Translations under genes and position numbers: made by a program
The notes under the pieces: model-generated
Told to the model about the DNA's origin: nothing
The model's input: the letters and a program-made list of their open reading frames with translations, nothing else
Database searches by the model: none
Assembly: GCF_028201475.1 (NCBI RefSeq)
Contig: NZ_CP116383.1
Coordinates: forward strand, 2,790,001-2,854,000
Direction: 5' to 3'
DNA: 64,000 nt
Source: Vibrio sp. SCSIO 43137
GTDB taxonomy: Bacteria; Pseudomonadota; Gammaproteobacteria; Enterobacterales; Vibrionaceae
Part shown: piece by piece, positions 29,134 through 41,735 of the stretch
How positions within the stretch are numbered: the stretch's first letter is position 1
How the letters are laid out: every line of letters begins with the position of its first letter

Positions 29134-30450
29134 CTAAGCGTACTTGTTCGCCAGAGCGGTAAATGCATCACCCCTCGCCATAAAGTTTTTATATTGATCA
29201 AAGCTGGCACAGGCCGGAGACAGCATCACCATGTCACCGGGTTTTAGCTCAGTTGCGATAGCCTGAATCGCCTGCTCCATAGTCTGCCAGCGAACCGCTG
29301 ACGGATGAAGAGACATAAAGGCATCACCATCCTGCCCGTAGCAGTGCAGAGTAAGATTAAGATCAGAGAGTACTTTTTCTAACAGTGAAAAATCGGCTCC
29401 CTTGCCGTCTCCACCCACCAGCAGGTGAAGTTTCCCTTCGATCTCAAGGCCGCTAAGTGCAGCAATCGTACTGGCTACATTGGTTGCTTTGGAGTCATTA
29501 ACCCACTTAACGCCTCGTTTGTCAGCAACCACCTGACTCCGGTGAGTCAGGCCGTTATATTGCTTCAGCCTTTCCAGTGCTGGCTTGTAGTCGACACCAG
29601 CACACTCAAGCAGAGCCAGTACCGTAAGCACATTAGCAATATTGTGTTTACCCACCAGATTCAGCTCCGAAGTAGCAAGAATCCGTTGCTGATCCCGTGA
29701 AAGATAATCTACACCGTCTAAGGTGGTCAGGCCGAACTGCTCAGAATCCAGACCAAAGGAGACCATGTTCCGGTGCTCCTTATCGGGATAGGTCTCCCTG
29801 TCCTGACGGTTAACCACAATAAACTCAGCGTGATCAAATATTCTCAGCTTAGCGTCCCTGTAGGATGGCATACCATCGTACCTGTCCATATGATCTTCAG
29901 ACAGGTTAAGAAACGCAGCCGCTTTCAGCTGCAGTGAGTGGGTTGTCTCTAGCTGAAAACTTGAAAGCTCCAGTACATAAAGCTCGGTTGAGTCATCCAG
30001 CAAATCAAGCGCCGGAACGCCGATATTTCCGCCTACCCCGACATTTATACCGGCCGCTTTTGCCATCTCACCCGTCAGGTCAGTGACAGTACTTTTACCG
30101 TTTGAGCCGGTAATCGCCAACACAGGCGCCTTAACGGCCCATGCAAACAGCTCAATGTCACCAACGACTTGTGCGCCATTCTGTATAGCGGCCTGAATTT
30201 CAGGAGTCGCAAGAGCAATACCCGGGCTCAGGACAATAAGATCAGCCTGTTGCAGCCACTCTCTGTTCCAGTATCCCTTATGCAGTGAAATTGATTCTGG
30301 TAAAGCATCGCTACCCGGCGGATTCGCACGTGTATCAATCACTTTAATGTCAAATTCCTGCCTTAAATTTATAAGGTGCTTAACGACAGAGAGCCCGGTA
30401 ACACCGAGCCCTGCAACCACTACATGGTTAACACCTTGCCAGCGATCCAT
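29134..30450 (-). CDS. murD: UDP-N-acetylmuramoylalanine--D-glutamate ligase
   Basis: 438 aa. Adds D-Glu to the muropeptide precursor. N-terminal [16 protein letters not shown] (11-26), the P-loop [13 protein letters not shown] near 115, LSEDHMDRY near 183, and the C-terminal [13 protein letters not shown] motif typical of MurD. It is spaced 3 bp from mraY upstream and 10 bp from ftsW downstream, inside the dcw operon. Confidence 0.99.
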   Translation of the reverse strand: MDRWQGVNHVVVAGLGVTGLSVVKHLINLRQEFDIKVIDTRANPPGSDALPESISLHKGYWNREWLQQADLIVLSPGIALATPEIQAAIQNGAQVVGDIELFAWAVKAPVLAITGSNGKSTVTDLTGEMAKAAGINVGVGGNIGVPALDLLDDSTELYVLELSSFQLETTHSLQLKAAAFLNLSEDHMDRYDGMPSYRDAKLRIFDHAEFIVVNRQDRETYPDKEHRNMVSFGLDSEQFGLTTLDGVDYLSRDQQRILATSELNLVGKHNIANVLTVLALLECAGVDYKPALERLKQYNGLTHRSQVVADKRGVKWVNDSKATNVASTIAALSGLEIEGKLHLLVGGDGKGADFSLLEKVLSDLNLTLHCYGQDGDAFMSLHPSAVRWQTMEQAIQAIATELKPGDMVMLSPACASFDQYKNFMARGDAFTALANKYA

Positions 30451-30453
30451 CTG

Positions 30454-31536
30454 TTAACGCACCTTAAGTGTAGCGAGACCAATCAGTACCAGTACGATGG
30501 AGATAATCCAGAAGCGGACAATAACTCTTGGTTCAGGCCAGCCTTTTAACTCATAGTGATGATGAATAGGTGCCATTCTGAACACCCGCTGTCCACGCAG
30601 TTTATAAGATCCAACCTGCAGAATAACCGACAGAGTTTCCATTACGAACACGCCGCCCATAATAACCAACACAAACTCCTGACGGACAAGTACGGCAATT
30701 GTGCCTAAAGCACCACCAAGGGCAAGTGAACCTACATCGCCCATAAATACCTGAGCCGGGTAGGTGTTAAACCATAAGAAACCAAGACCTGCACCAACCA
30801 TAGCGGTACAGACAATAACCAGCTCACTGGTCAGGGGGATATGAGGAATATGCAGGTACTGAGCAAAGTTAACGTTACCCGTTGCCCACGCAATGGCGGC
30901 AAAACCGGCCGCAACCAGAACAGTAGGCAGAATCGCCAGACCATCCAGACCGTCAGTAAGGTTAACAGCATTACTGGTGCCGACAATCACAAAGTAGGTC
31001 AGTACGATATAGAAAAGACCAAGCTGAGGCATAATGTCTTTAAAGAAAGGTACGACTAACTGTGTTGCAGCGGTGTCTTTACCATGTGCATACAGGGCAA
31101 AAGCCACAACCAGAGCGATCAGTGACTGCCAAAAGTACTTCCAGCGGGCAATCAAACCGGCCGGATCTTTTCTGACCACCTTACGGTAATCATCAACAAA
31201 GCCGACGGCACCATAACCAGCTAACACAGCCAGCACCGCCCAGACATAAATATTGGTTAGATCTGCCCAGAGGAAAACCGTCACAGCAATAGAAGCTAAG
31301 ATCATCACACCGCCCATGGTAGGGGTACCACGTTTGCTGAAATGTGATTCGGGGCCGTCATTACGCACCACCTGACCAATCTGAAGGCGTTGCAGGCGTT
31401 CAATTACCTTTGGCCCAATCCATAACGAAAAACCGAGAGCAGTAATAACACTGACAATGGCTCTGAAAGACAGATATTCAAATAATCTGAAAAATGAGAA
31501 ATAGGGCTGTAGTAGTTCGGCTAGCCAGATAATCAT
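30454..31536 (-). CDS. mraY: Phospho-MurNAc-pentapeptide transferase MraY
   Basis: 360 aa integral membrane enzyme with ten predicted transmembrane segments that makes lipid I. Conserved cytoplasmic loops are [14 protein letters not shown] (about 67-80), FVDDYRKV with the Asp pair (about 114), [10 protein letters not shown] (about 192-201) and [13 protein letters not shown] near 322. It overlaps murF by 4 bp. Confidence 0.99.
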   Translation of the reverse strand: MIIWLAELLQPYFSFFRLFEYLSFRAIVSVITALGFSLWIGPKVIERLQRLQIGQVVRNDGPESHFSKRGTPTMGGVMILASIAVTVFLWADLTNIYVWAVLAVLAGYGAVGFVDDYRKVVRKDPAGLIARWKYFWQSLIALVVAFALYAHGKDTAATQLVVPFFKDIMPQLGLFYIVLTYFVIVGTSNAVNLTDGLDGLAILPTVLVAAGFAAIAWATGNVNFAQYLHIPHIPLTSELVIVCTAMVGAGLGFLWFNTYPAQVFMGDVGSLALGGALGTIAVLVRQEFVLVIMGGVFVMETLSVILQVGSYKLRGQRVFRMAPIHHHYELKGWPEPRVIVRFWIISIVLVLIGLATLKVR

Positions 31537-32894
31537 TTAAACTGCTCCTTTAAAGCTTCAGCCACGAGACTCATTCGGGCACTGTTGGCCCCTTTTACTA
31601 ACAAAGTTTGACTTTGAGCCGGTGATTTTAATAGCTCTTGCTCCATATAACAAATCAGCTCTGCATGGCTGTCAAAGTGCATGCCTGAACACACATCGCT
31701 TATTACTTTAGTGTCTTCACCATAGGTAAGTACATAGTCAAACTGAAATGGGGCAGCATAATCCCCGAGTTGACGGTGAAGTTCAAGAGACTCAGCTCCT
31801 AATTCGGCCATATAACCCAGAATTAGCCAGCGAATTCCTTTATATGTTGAAAGCAGATCAACCGCCGCTTTCATCGCCGGAACGCTGGCGTTATAACTAT
31901 CATCAATCAGACGTATGTCATCCGACAGTTGTAATACTTCGACCCGGCCTTTTACGTTCACCACATTTAAAAGCCCGTTAGCTATTTCGGCAAGGCTACA
32001 ACCGAACTGGCTGGCCAGTGCTGCGGCAGCCAATGCATTGGAAACATTATGCTTTCCTGCCACTGAAAGGCTAACCGGCTGCTCACCCTGCGGCGTGTGC
32101 AATATAAATGAAGCGTTGCCTTGCGAATCAAGGTCAATATTTGTCGGATAGAAGTCAGCTAAACTGTCAGTCATAGAAAACGTCAGTTGCTTCTTATCCG
32201 CCAACACCTCACTCCATAGCTCACCACCATTACTATCCATATTCACTATAGCGGTATCTCCGGCAGACAATCCCTGATAGATCTCGCCTTTGGCCTGCTT
32301 CACACCGTCAAGAGAGCCAAAACCTTCAAGGTGGGCTGCATCAACGTTGTTTACCAGAGCAACGCTCGGTTTGACCAGTTCTGTGGTGTAGGCTATCTCG
32401 CCGACGTGGTTTGCCCCCAGCTCAATAACAGCAAAGTCATGCTGCTTCTCGCTGCGAAGCAGGGTAAGAGGCACACCAATATCATTGTTAAAGTTACCGG
32501 CAGTAAACAGCACCTCGCCTTTCTGGCTCAGAATAGCCGAAGTCATCTCTTTAACCGTGGTTTTACCGCAGCTGCCGGTAATCGCCATGGTTTTGCTCTG
32601 GCATTGATGATGAACCCATCCGGCAAGCTGCCCGAGAGCAAGTCGCGTATCTTCGACAATCACTTGTGGCAGGTCGACTTCCAGCTCTCTGCTTACCAAC
32701 AGCGCAGATGCACCACTCTCTTTGGCCTGCTGGACAAAATCATGAGCATCAAACCTGTCACCAATCAGGGCAACAAATAGCGAGCCGTTATTTAAAGTGC
32801 GGGTATCTGTCGATACGGCATCAATAACACAATCGTCACCAACCAGTCTGGCATTCAATACAGCCGTAATCTGCTGTAGCGTTACTGAAATCAT
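31533..32894 (-). CDS. murF: UDP-MurNAc-tripeptide--D-Ala-D-Ala ligase
   Basis: 453 aa. Adds the D-Ala-D-Ala dipeptide to complete the pentapeptide. The P-loop [11 protein letters not shown] lies near residue 106, the [11 protein letters not shown] segment near 137, and the C-terminal ligase domain carries [15 protein letters not shown]. It overlaps mraY and murE by 4 bp each. The D-Ala-D-Ala ligase needed for its substrate (ddl) is not in this cluster and must be elsewhere. Confidence 0.98.
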   Translation of the reverse strand: MISVTLQQITAVLNARLVGDDCVIDAVSTDTRTLNNGSLFVALIGDRFDAHDFVQQAKESGASALLVSRELEVDLPQVIVEDTRLALGQLAGWVHHQCQSKTMAITGSCGKTTVKEMTSAILSQKGEVLFTAGNFNNDIGVPLTLLRSEKQHDFAVIELGANHVGEIAYTTELVKPSVALVNNVDAAHLEGFGSLDGVKQAKGEIYQGLSAGDTAIVNMDSNGGELWSEVLADKKQLTFSMTDSLADFYPTNIDLDSQGNASFILHTPQGEQPVSLSVAGKHNVSNALAAAALASQFGCSLAEIANGLLNVVNVKGRVEVLQLSDDIRLIDDSYNASVPAMKAAVDLLSTYKGIRWLILGYMAELGAESLELHRQLGDYAAPFQFDYVLTYGEDTKVISDVCSGMHFDSHAELICYMEQELLKSPAQSQTLLVKGANSARMSLVAEALKEQFK

Positions 32895-34372
32895 GCGGAT
32901 AACCCTAAAATGGTTTCTGCTGACTCACGGTCAGAGTAATGAATAGTCTTATCTTTCAGCACCTGATAATCTTCATGACCTTTACCAGCCAGTAAAACGA
33001 TATCATGCTCATCAGCCATATTGACGGCCTGCTGAAGGGCGGTAAATCTGTCGTGCTGTTTATCAGCCAGTTCAGGATGCTTCATCCCTTCCAGCATATC
33101 AGCAAAGATCTGCTGTGCATCTTCACTGCGTGGATTATCATCAGTCAGAATCACTTTATCGGCCAGCTTTTCTGCAATGGAGGCCATCATAGGCCGCTTG
33201 CCCATATCTCTGTCACCGCCACAGCCAAATATAGCCCATAGCTTGCCTTTGCAATGCACCCGCAGTGCCATTAGCACTTTCTCCAGCGCATCAGGAGTAT
33301 GAGCGTAATCAACCACCACCTTAGCCTTACCCTGTGTATGGAATAGCTCCATACGACCGATAACTGGCTTCAGACGAGAGGCGCTATCCAGCAGCTGCTT
33401 TTTATCAAAGCCTAACGAAAGTAAGGTAGCAAATGCCAGCATCAGGTTAGAAGCATTAAATGCACCAATCAGGGGAGCTTTCAGTACTCCCTCTCCCCAA
33501 TAACCATTCAGAGAAATAGTGATACCATCTTCAGAATAGAGAACGTGTTCTGCCCATAGCGCTTTATCGTGGCTGACAGCTCCCTCTATGGATACTGCCA
33601 CAGCATCTTCCAACTCAGTTAACCATCTTGCACCGACATGGTCATCAGCATTAATTATCGCATTGGCGCACTTATGCTGAGTAAACAGAGTCAGCTTAGC
33701 TTCTTCATAAGCTTCCATTGAACCATGGTAATCAAGGTGATCACGGCTAAGGTTGGTAAAGACACCGGCCTGAAAATCTAATGCACGAACCCTTCCCTGC
33801 ACCAGACCATGAGAAGAGACTTCCAGAGCTGCATATTTGGCGCCTAGCTGAGAAAGCTGATTAAGGTTTTTCTGAATATCAATGGCACTACCTGTGGTGT
33901 TCTCCGTCGTTTTCAGATCATCAAGAAAACCGTTACCTGTGGTTCCCATAACCGCAGTCTTGTTGTTCAGAAGATCGGCCCACTGAGCAATAAGCTGAGT
34001 TATGGTTGTCTTACCATTGGTGCCGGTAACACCAATCAGCTTGGTTGTTGAAGGATAAATTCTTCCGGCCAGCTCAGAGAGATTAATATTCAGATCTTCC
34101 AGATAGATAACAGGACAGTTTTGCTTCACCTCAATGGTACCGTGAGGCTGATTAATGCACGCCTGCGCCAGCACAGCATTCGCTCCTGCCTTAATGGCAT
34201 TGTCTATATACTGTCTGCCATCAAGGGCATGACCAATAATGGCAACAAAGGTATCACCCGGCTGTAGCTTGCGGCTATCCAGCTCAAGGGTCCGCACCTG
34301 AATATCACTTATTTGTGCATCATTCAGCTCAAGCCACGGAGATAGTAGTGAGACTAAACTTTGAGGTACCAT
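32891..34372 (-). CDS. murE: UDP-MurNAc-L-Ala-D-Glu--meso-diaminopimelate ligase
   Basis: 493 aa. P-loop [13 protein letters not shown] is near residue 117, and the Mur ligase central domain with [15 protein letters not shown] near 215. The [11 protein letters not shown] motif near 411 is the one that selects meso-diaminopimelate rather than lysine, so the cell wall is the Gram-negative DAP type. Overlaps murF by 4 bp and follows ftsI by 27 bp. Confidence 0.99.
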   Translation of the reverse strand: MVPQSLVSLLSPWLELNDAQISDIQVRTLELDSRKLQPGDTFVAIIGHALDGRQYIDNAIKAGANAVLAQACINQPHGTIEVKQNCPVIYLEDLNINLSELAGRIYPSTTKLIGVTGTNGKTTITQLIAQWADLLNNKTAVMGTTGNGFLDDLKTTENTTGSAIDIQKNLNQLSQLGAKYAALEVSSHGLVQGRVRALDFQAGVFTNLSRDHLDYHGSMEAYEEAKLTLFTQHKCANAIINADDHVGARWLTELEDAVAVSIEGAVSHDKALWAEHVLYSEDGITISLNGYWGEGVLKAPLIGAFNASNLMLAFATLLSLGFDKKQLLDSASRLKPVIGRMELFHTQGKAKVVVDYAHTPDALEKVLMALRVHCKGKLWAIFGCGGDRDMGKRPMMASIAEKLADKVILTDDNPRSEDAQQIFADMLEGMKHPELADKQHDRFTALQQAVNMADEHDIVLLAGKGHEDYQVLKDKTIHYSDRESAETILGLSA

Positions 34373-34399
34373 TTAGTTCTATCCTTCTAATAAAATTGA

Positions 34400-36145
34400 T
34401 TAATTTGCGTCTGGCGCAATATTTAAAATCTGTAGTGTTGACTTCATAACATCTGAAAATATAGGGGCAGCGACTGAGCCGCCATAATATTGATCACCCT
34501 GAGGTTCATTGACCACAACAACCATAGCGACTTTTGGTTTACTTACCGGCGCAACTCCGGCAACAATGGCAACATATTCATCACTATAACCACCAGCGGT
34601 TGCTTTTCTTGATGTACCTGTTTTCGCCGCAATCCGGTATCCGGCCACGGCTGCACGGGTTGCGGTTCCGCCTTTCTGGGTAACTTTTTCCAGCATTTCC
34701 AAAACATTTCTGGCGTTTTTCTTATCAACAACCTGCCGTGAACGCTCATTCTGGTTATCTTTTATAATATGTAGTGGCCGGTAAAGTCCGTAGCTGCCTA
34801 ATGTTGCGTAGGCATGAGCAAGCTGAACCGGAGTGACGGAAATACCGTAACCATAAGACAATGTCGCAATCTCAAATTTAGACCAGCGCCTTCGGTTGGG
34901 GAAGATTCCTTCCGTTTCACCGACCAGATTAACCCCAGTGGTTACTCCGAAACCTACGGAGCTGTACATCCCCAGCAGAGCGTCCAGCGGCATATCCAGA
35001 GCCAGCTTAGCAACACCGATATTGCTGGATTTTTTCAGAATTGTGCCAAGGTCTGCTTTGCCTACCTTGGAGGTATCCCGCACCCGGCTTCCACCAACCT
35101 GCATTATACCGTTACCAGTATCGATAATAGTATTGTTGTCAGCAGTTCCGTTTTCCAGAGCAGCCAAAACCACAAAAGGTTTCATGGTCGAGCCCGGTTC
35201 CATTGCATCGGTAATGGTGCGGTTTCGCATTTTATAGCTTTGCAGTTGCTGACGGTTATTCGGGTTGTAAGAAGGAGCGTTGACCATCGCCAGCACTTCA
35301 CCGCTGTCTACATCCAGAATCACTACTGAACCAGAAGTCGCACGATAATCCGCTACCGCCTGTTTGATGGCACGATAGGCGATGGCCTGAAGACGTTGGT
35401 CAATGGTCAGTTGCAGAGGTTTACCCTGCTTACTGTCATCCAGCGCAATGTTCTCAACCACTCTTCCGTATCTGTCCTTACGAATGGTTTTCTTACCGGC
35501 TTCACCCGTCAGCCATGAATCGTAACTGCGTTCAACCCCTTCCAGCCCGTGATCATCAATACCAGTCACACCAATCAAGTGAGCACTTACCTCTCCTGAA
35601 GGGTAATAACGACGAGACTCATTATTGAGACCAATCCCTTTCAACTTGAGCTCTTTTACATAGTTGGCCATTGCCGGACCAACCTGACGCTGCAAGTAGA
35701 TAAAACGACGACTTTTGTTGTTTTCTATTTTGCTGAGTAGTTGTTCTCTTTTAATTCCCAGAACATCGGCAAGGGCATGCCAACGCTCTATTTCAGAAAA
35801 TCCGCCGGCTTTGAAAATAGCCACGGGATCAGCCCAGATAGCCTGAACAGGAACACTGACAGCCAGTTGCTCATCATTACGGTCTGAAATGATTCCTCTG
35901 GCAGTGGGAATAGACTTAACCCTTACAGAACGCAGATCGCCTTGACGAATAAGGTTATCCGGCTCAACAACCTGAATGTAAGCTACTCTGCCAATCAAAA
36001 CCGCCATAACCACAAAAACAAAAGAGACGAGTACATAAAAACGCCACGGGATCAGCAGTGACGGAGTAGATTTGTCCACCCTTTTATTGGCTGTCTTTTT
36101 GTTCTTAATCGCTTTTGAAGCGCGTAGCGGTTTCTTGTCTGTCAT
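34400..36145 (-). CDS. ftsI: Septal transpeptidase FtsI (PBP3)
   Basis: 581 aa class B penicillin-binding protein. Basic cytoplasmic tail, one transmembrane segment (about 32-52), pedestal domain, then the transpeptidase domain with SxxK in EPGSTMKPF (about 318-321), SxN in KKSSNIGV and KTGTS (about 507). It works with FtsW, located in the same operon. Overlaps ftsL by 4 bp. Length and motifs are those of a functional enzyme. Confidence 0.99.
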   Translation of the reverse strand: MTDKKPLRASKAIKNKKTANKRVDKSTPSLLIPWRFYVLVSFVFVVMAVLIGRVAYIQVVEPDNLIRQGDLRSVRVKSIPTARGIISDRNDEQLAVSVPVQAIWADPVAIFKAGGFSEIERWHALADVLGIKREQLLSKIENNKSRRFIYLQRQVGPAMANYVKELKLKGIGLNNESRRYYPSGEVSAHLIGVTGIDDHGLEGVERSYDSWLTGEAGKKTIRKDRYGRVVENIALDDSKQGKPLQLTIDQRLQAIAYRAIKQAVADYRATSGSVVILDVDSGEVLAMVNAPSYNPNNRQQLQSYKMRNRTITDAMEPGSTMKPFVVLAALENGTADNNTIIDTGNGIMQVGGSRVRDTSKVGKADLGTILKKSSNIGVAKLALDMPLDALLGMYSSVGFGVTTGVNLVGETEGIFPNRRRWSKFEIATLSYGYGISVTPVQLAHAYATLGSYGLYRPLHIIKDNQNERSRQVVDKKNARNVLEMLEKVTQKGGTATRAAVAGYRIAAKTGTSRKATAGGYSDEYVAIVAGVAPVSKPKVAMVVVVNEPQGDQYYGGSVAAPIFSDVMKSTLQILNIAPDAN

Positions 36146-36459
36146 TGGGATGCGATCACAACCTCTTTATCTCCGTCTGGGCGCTTCATCTTTAACTCAT
36201 CAATGGCCATCTTCTGCACCCGGCTGTGTTCTGCTAATGCCTTCTCTTCAAGGATCAGGTTGCGCCATTCACTGTCCAGCCTCTCTCTCTCAACCAGTGT
36301 CTGATCTTTTTCTGTGATGGCACTACGGGTGTTATGGGTGCTAAACACAATACCCATAGCAGCAATAAAAATGGCTATCAGCAGAATTAAAGGAACGAAA
36401 CCGACCTTAAACAGGTCGGTAACTATCAGCTTGGTCAGATTGGGCTGTTTATCCGTCAT
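36142..36459 (-). CDS. ftsL: Cell division protein FtsL
   Basis: 105 aa bitopic protein that joins FtsQ and FtsB and activates FtsWI. Short cytoplasmic tail, one transmembrane helix (about residues 19-38, [20 protein letters not shown]), then a periplasmic coiled coil rich in Glu, Arg and Leu. Overlaps rsmH and ftsI by 4 bp on either side, the standard dcw arrangement that supports the call for a poorly conserved protein. Confidence 0.95.
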   Translation of the reverse strand: MTDKQPNLTKLIVTDLFKVGFVPLILLIAIFIAAMGIVFSTHNTRSAITEKDQTLVERERLDSEWRNLILEEKALAEHSRVQKMAIDELKMKRPDGDKEVVIASQ

Positions 36460-37406
36460 AGCTTCTCGGCAATACGTAATACAGAACTGCGGGAACGGTT
36501 GTTTAGCTCTACCTCCTGAGCAGAAGGTTTAATCGCCTTGCCAACGGTTTTCATCGCAGCACTGCCCAGTGCTTTTATCTGATCTTCTGTCATAGGAATG
36601 CCATGAGGAACCTGAGGGCCTTTACTCTCTTTTCTCATAAAGCGTTTTACCATTCGATCTTCCAGAGAGTGGAAGCTGATAACAGACAGACGCCCTTCTG
36701 GTGCTAATATGCTCAATGCACCTTTTAGCGCCACATCAATCTCTTCCAGCTCACTGTTAATATAAATGCGAAAGGCCTGGAAGCTCCGGGTAGCAGGGTG
36801 TTTTTTCTCTTTAAAACTTTTAGGCGCAGCGTCAGAGATCAATTTAGCCAACTGGCTTGTACGGGTAAGTGGCTCTTTCTCTTCATCATCCCGGTGAGCG
36901 ATTATCGCTTTAGCAATTCTGCGGGCATGTTTGTCTTCACCAAACTCCCGGATAACCCAGGTAATATCATCTAAATCCGCTTCCAATAGCCATTGAGAGA
37001 CAGGCATACCCGATGTTGGATCCATTCGCATATCCAGCGGGCCATCTTTCATAAAGCTAAAACCACGCTCAGCATCATCCAGTTGCGGAGATGACACGCC
37101 AAGATCCAGCAGTACCCCGTCAACTTTGCCGTCAATACCATGCTCTTTTGCATAGTCAGCCATACCGGAGAAAGGGCCATGAATAATGGTAAAACGTGGA
37201 TCATCAATCTTATTCGCTTCTGCAATTGCAGTTGGATCCCTGTCGATACTATACAGGCGACCGTTTTCTCCCAGCTTGGACAGTATGGTTCTGCTGTGCC
37301 CGCCACGACCAAAAGTGCCATCGATATAAATACCATCTGGTTTGATGGCCAATCCATCAATTGATTCGTTAAGTAAAACAGAGATGTGCTGGAAAGATTC
37401 AGTCAT
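36456..37406 (-). CDS. rsmH: 16S rRNA m4C1402 methyltransferase RsmH
   Basis: 316 aa SAM-dependent enzyme (formerly MraW) that N4-methylates C1402 of 16S rRNA. Motif [13 protein letters not shown] (about 27-38), [20 protein letters not shown] (about 99-118), and [15 protein letters not shown] near 210 are characteristic. First gene of the dcw cluster here. Its usual neighbour mraZ is absent: upstream there is only a short gap and then the rnpB terminator. Confidence 0.98.
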   Translation of the reverse strand: MTESFQHISVLLNESIDGLAIKPDGIYIDGTFGRGGHSRTILSKLGENGRLYSIDRDPTAIAEANKIDDPRFTIIHGPFSGMADYAKEHGIDGKVDGVLLDLGVSSPQLDDAERGFSFMKDGPLDMRMDPTSGMPVSQWLLEADLDDITWVIREFGEDKHARRIAKAIIAHRDDEEKEPLTRTSQLAKLISDAAPKSFKEKKHPATRSFQAFRIYINSELEEIDVALKGALSILAPEGRLSVISFHSLEDRMVKRFMRKESKGPQVPHGIPMTEDQIKALGSAAMKTVGKAIKPSAQEVELNNRSRSSVLRIAEKL

Positions 37407-37547
37407 GATTGGGGCTCATTTTCCTGAGGGTATTTAAATAAGGATTACTAGTGTACCTAAAAGCCGTCGTCTCGCTAGTCTCAATCGGGTGATTGTGGCG
37501 ATTTCTAAACAAAAGTCACTTAATCAATACGTAATCCGGTCAAAAAG

Positions 37548-37577
37548 TAAAAAACCCACCGCTTTCGCAGTGGGTCT
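37548..37577 (-). terminator. Rho-independent terminator of rnpB
   Basis: Minus strand ACCCACTGC, loop GAAA, GCGGTGGGT followed by TTTTTT. It starts 7 bp after the predicted 3' end of the RNase P RNA. Confidence 0.92.
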
Positions 37578-37583
37578 TAATGT

Positions 37584-37975
<392 letters not shown>

Positions 37976-37982
37976 GGCGCGG

Positions 37983-38011
37983 ATTGTAACTAAGCTGGTA
38001 TGGGATGTCTA
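37983..38011 (-). promoter_or_regulatory. rnpB promoter
   Basis: Minus strand -35 TAGACA (38011-38006), 17-bp spacer, -10 TACAAT (37988-37983), then CCGCGCC to the RNA start. The GC-rich discriminator fits growth-rate control. Confidence 0.8.
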
Positions 38012-38041
38012 CCGGTAATCTGACTTCCACACCCAATCTTG

Positions 38042-38905
38042 TTATTCAAAGTTTTCCAGACCCCATTTGTACAGGGCGTTTTTCTTCAGTCCGTGAAGCT
38101 CTGCCACAACAGCCGCTGCTTTTTTAAGGGGAAGCTCCTTAACCAGCAGCGAAAGCAGGCGTATCGCCTCTGCCGGGAACTCTTCTTCAGCGTTTTCGCG
38201 GTAACCGTGGATCAGCAGCACCATTTCGCCTTTTTTACGGTTATCATCCTCTTCTATCCACGGAATCAGCTCCCCTAAAGGCATACCCTGAATGGTTTCA
38301 AAGGTTTTGGTCAGTTCTCTGGCCAGCACGACTTCTCTATCAGCCCCAAGTACAGCAAGCATATCTTGCAGTGAGTCCATTATCCGGTGAGGAGACTCAT
38401 AAAAAATGCAGGTTCTCTCTGCTTTCTCTATCTCACGGAATTTATCTTGTCGCCCCTTACTTTTCGGCGGCAGAAAACCTTCAAAACTAAAACGATCAGA
38501 AGGTAAACCCGATGCACTTAACGCAGTAATAACCGCACAAGCACCGGGTAGCGGAACAACCTTAATTCCTGCCTGACGACAGCGGTTCACCAGATGGTAA
38601 CCGGGATCGCTGATCAGTGGCGTTCCGGCGTCAGAAACTAGTGCAACAGAATTACCTTCAAGTATTCTTTCCACAAGTACTTGCGCTTTTTGCTGTTCAT
38701 TGTGATCATGCAGAGCAAAGGTTCTTGTTTGAATGTTGAAGTGTGATAATAGCTTGCCCGTATGGCGGGTATCTTCAGCCGCAATCAAGTCAACGCCGGA
38801 CAAGACGTCTATCGCTCGCTGGGTGATATCGGCCAGATTTCCAATTGGAGTCGGTACAATATAGAGAGTTGGGATCTCTGACGGGGATCTTTTGTTATCT
38901 GTCAT
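38042..38905 (-). CDS. rsmI: 16S rRNA 2'-O-ribose C1402 methyltransferase RsmI
   Basis: 287 aa tetrapyrrole-methylase fold. RsmI adds the 2'-O-methyl to the same nucleotide, C1402, that RsmH (encoded 0.6 kb away) N4-methylates. Motifs: [15 protein letters not shown] (about 14-28), AAEDTRHTG (about 46-54), [12 protein letters not shown] (about 90-101), [17 protein letters not shown] (about 116-132). Divergent from lpoA with a 63-bp gap; the two genes are a conserved pair. Confidence 0.97.
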   Translation of the reverse strand: MTDNKRSPSEIPTLYIVPTPIGNLADITQRAIDVLSGVDLIAAEDTRHTGKLLSHFNIQTRTFALHDHNEQQKAQVLVERILEGNSVALVSDAGTPLISDPGYHLVNRCRQAGIKVVPLPGACAVITALSASGLPSDRFSFEGFLPPKSKGRQDKFREIEKAERTCIFYESPHRIMDSLQDMLAVLGADREVVLARELTKTFETIQGMPLGELIPWIEEDDNRKKGEMVLLIHGYRENAEEEFPAEAIRLLSLLVKELPLKKAAAVVAELHGLKKNALYKWGLENFE

Positions 38906-38968
38906 TTGTTTACCATCACTTCAGCGATTAATATAGAGATAATTTTACACATAGTTGAATACAAGTTT

Positions 38969-40769
38969 ATGGCTAGAATAAACCACAAGCGAATCAGTGT
39001 ACCACGCATTCTTACTCCGATTGCAATAGCAATTACTCTTGCGGCATGTACTTCAAAGCCACAAGCCCCCGAAAGTATTGATATCACCTCTGAGCCGACT
39101 CAAACCGCGCAATCCTATTTGATGAAAGCGGACTCTATTCAGGGCAATATTCAGAACGACTGGTTAATCATGGCGCTAAAAGCGGCTATCGACGAAAACA
39201 ATACCAGTCAGGCTTCGCTCCTTATTCAGAGAATCGGCAACTTACCCCTGTCGGAAGTTCAACAGGCCGAATGGCAACTGCAGAGAGCAGAATACCTCAA
39301 TATGATTGAGCGCCCTGATGAAGCGTTAAAAGAGCTTTACTTCCCTCAGTGGTGGCAAATTCCTGATGAGCAATGGAAAGATTACCATCAGTTGAAATCC
39401 GAGCTTTACACTAACCTTGCTGACAGTTTCAATGCCAGCCGCGAACTAATTCAGCTCTCTCAGTATGTTCCTGAGTCGCAGCGTGAAGCTATCACGGCCG
39501 ATATCTGGGCTAAACTGTCAAAATATTCACGTTTTGAAATTCCTGAACTGGCAGCGGAAGACGGTGAAAATGAGCTAGCGGCCTGGTTGCAGTTGGCGGT
39601 ATACATGAAAACGCTGGACGGCAATGTACCTCAGTTAAAAAGCGCACTGGAAGGCTGGTTACAGGAGTACCCTTACCATCCGGCTGCCATCTATGTTCCT
39701 TCAGAAATTCAGGAAATATTAGATCTGGAAATCGTTGAACCGAAAAGCACCGCTCTGCTTCTGCCCCTTTCCGGTAAATATGAAAAGCAAGCTAAGCTGA
39801 TCCGCGACGGCTTCCTGCTGGCGCTTATGGATGACTCAAACCGGGAAGAGGACGCTACTCTCACTATCATTGATACCAGTGATGCCGGAAAAGAGCAGCT
39901 GATTGCTGAGCTGCAAAACAGCAATATCGATTTTATCGTTGGTCCTTTGGTTAAAGATAAGATTGAGCTGGTACAGGAAATTCAGACAGAACAGCAACTG
40001 AACATTCCTATGCTGGCTCTTAACTTCCCGGATCAAATCGACTCCAGTATGAACACCTGCTACCTGACTCTTTCACCGGAGCAGGAAGTTGAACAGGCAG
40101 CAAAACACCTGTTTGCAGAAGGCTATCAGTATCCGCTAATTATGGCGCCAAAAGGGGTGCTTGGTGAGCGTGTTGCCATCGCCTTCCAGAACGAGTGGAA
40201 GAAATACAGCCGTAATATGGCAGCTGTTAGCTATTTCGGCAGCAAGTCTCAGCTACAGCAGAATGTAAATACGGTATTTGGTATCAACGATAGCCAGACC
40301 AGAAATGCCCAGATGGATCAGCTGCTCGGTATGGAGCTGGAAAATCAGCCTAGAAGCCGCAGAGATATCGATGCGGTTTATATAGTAGCGAAAAGCTCCG
40401 AGTTAACGCTTATTAAGCCGTTTATTGAAGTTGCCATCAACCCGGAAGCTAAGCCACCTAAACTGTTTGCTAACTCAAGAAGCAATACAGGTACCAAACG
40501 ACAGTTCGAAGATCTCTCAAGCGTTATTTTCAGTGATATTCCTCTGCTAAACCAGCCTAACAGCCGTTTGGACTCTCAGATAAAGGCACTCTGGCCTGAT
40601 CACGGCAACGGAGAAAAACGTCTTCAGGCTCTTGGAATGGACGCTTATCATCTGAAAAATGAACTGCCACAAATGAAAGTGGTGCCGGAGCACAAAGTTG
40701 AAGGGCAAACCGGCACACTCAGCCTGAACAACCAATGTATCGTTCAGAGAGAAATAAGCTGGGCGGAAC

Positions 40770-40783
<14 letters not shown>
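38969..40783 (+). CDS. lpoA: Outer-membrane lipoprotein LpoA, activator of PBP1A
   Basis: 604 aa from the start chosen. A lipoprotein signal peptide with basic n-region ends in the lipobox TLAAC (Cys27). The N-terminal helical TPR-like domain (about 30-250) is followed by a periplasmic-binding-protein-like domain beginning near KSTALLLPLSGKYEKQAKLIRDGFLLAL. The open frame extends 21 codons further up, but that extension would bury the signal peptide and overlaps rsmI's upstream region, so ATG 38969 is preferred despite a weak ribosome site. It overlaps yraN by 14 bp. Confidence 0.93.
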
Positions 40784-41731
<948 letters not shown>

Positions 41732-41735
41732 CTGA

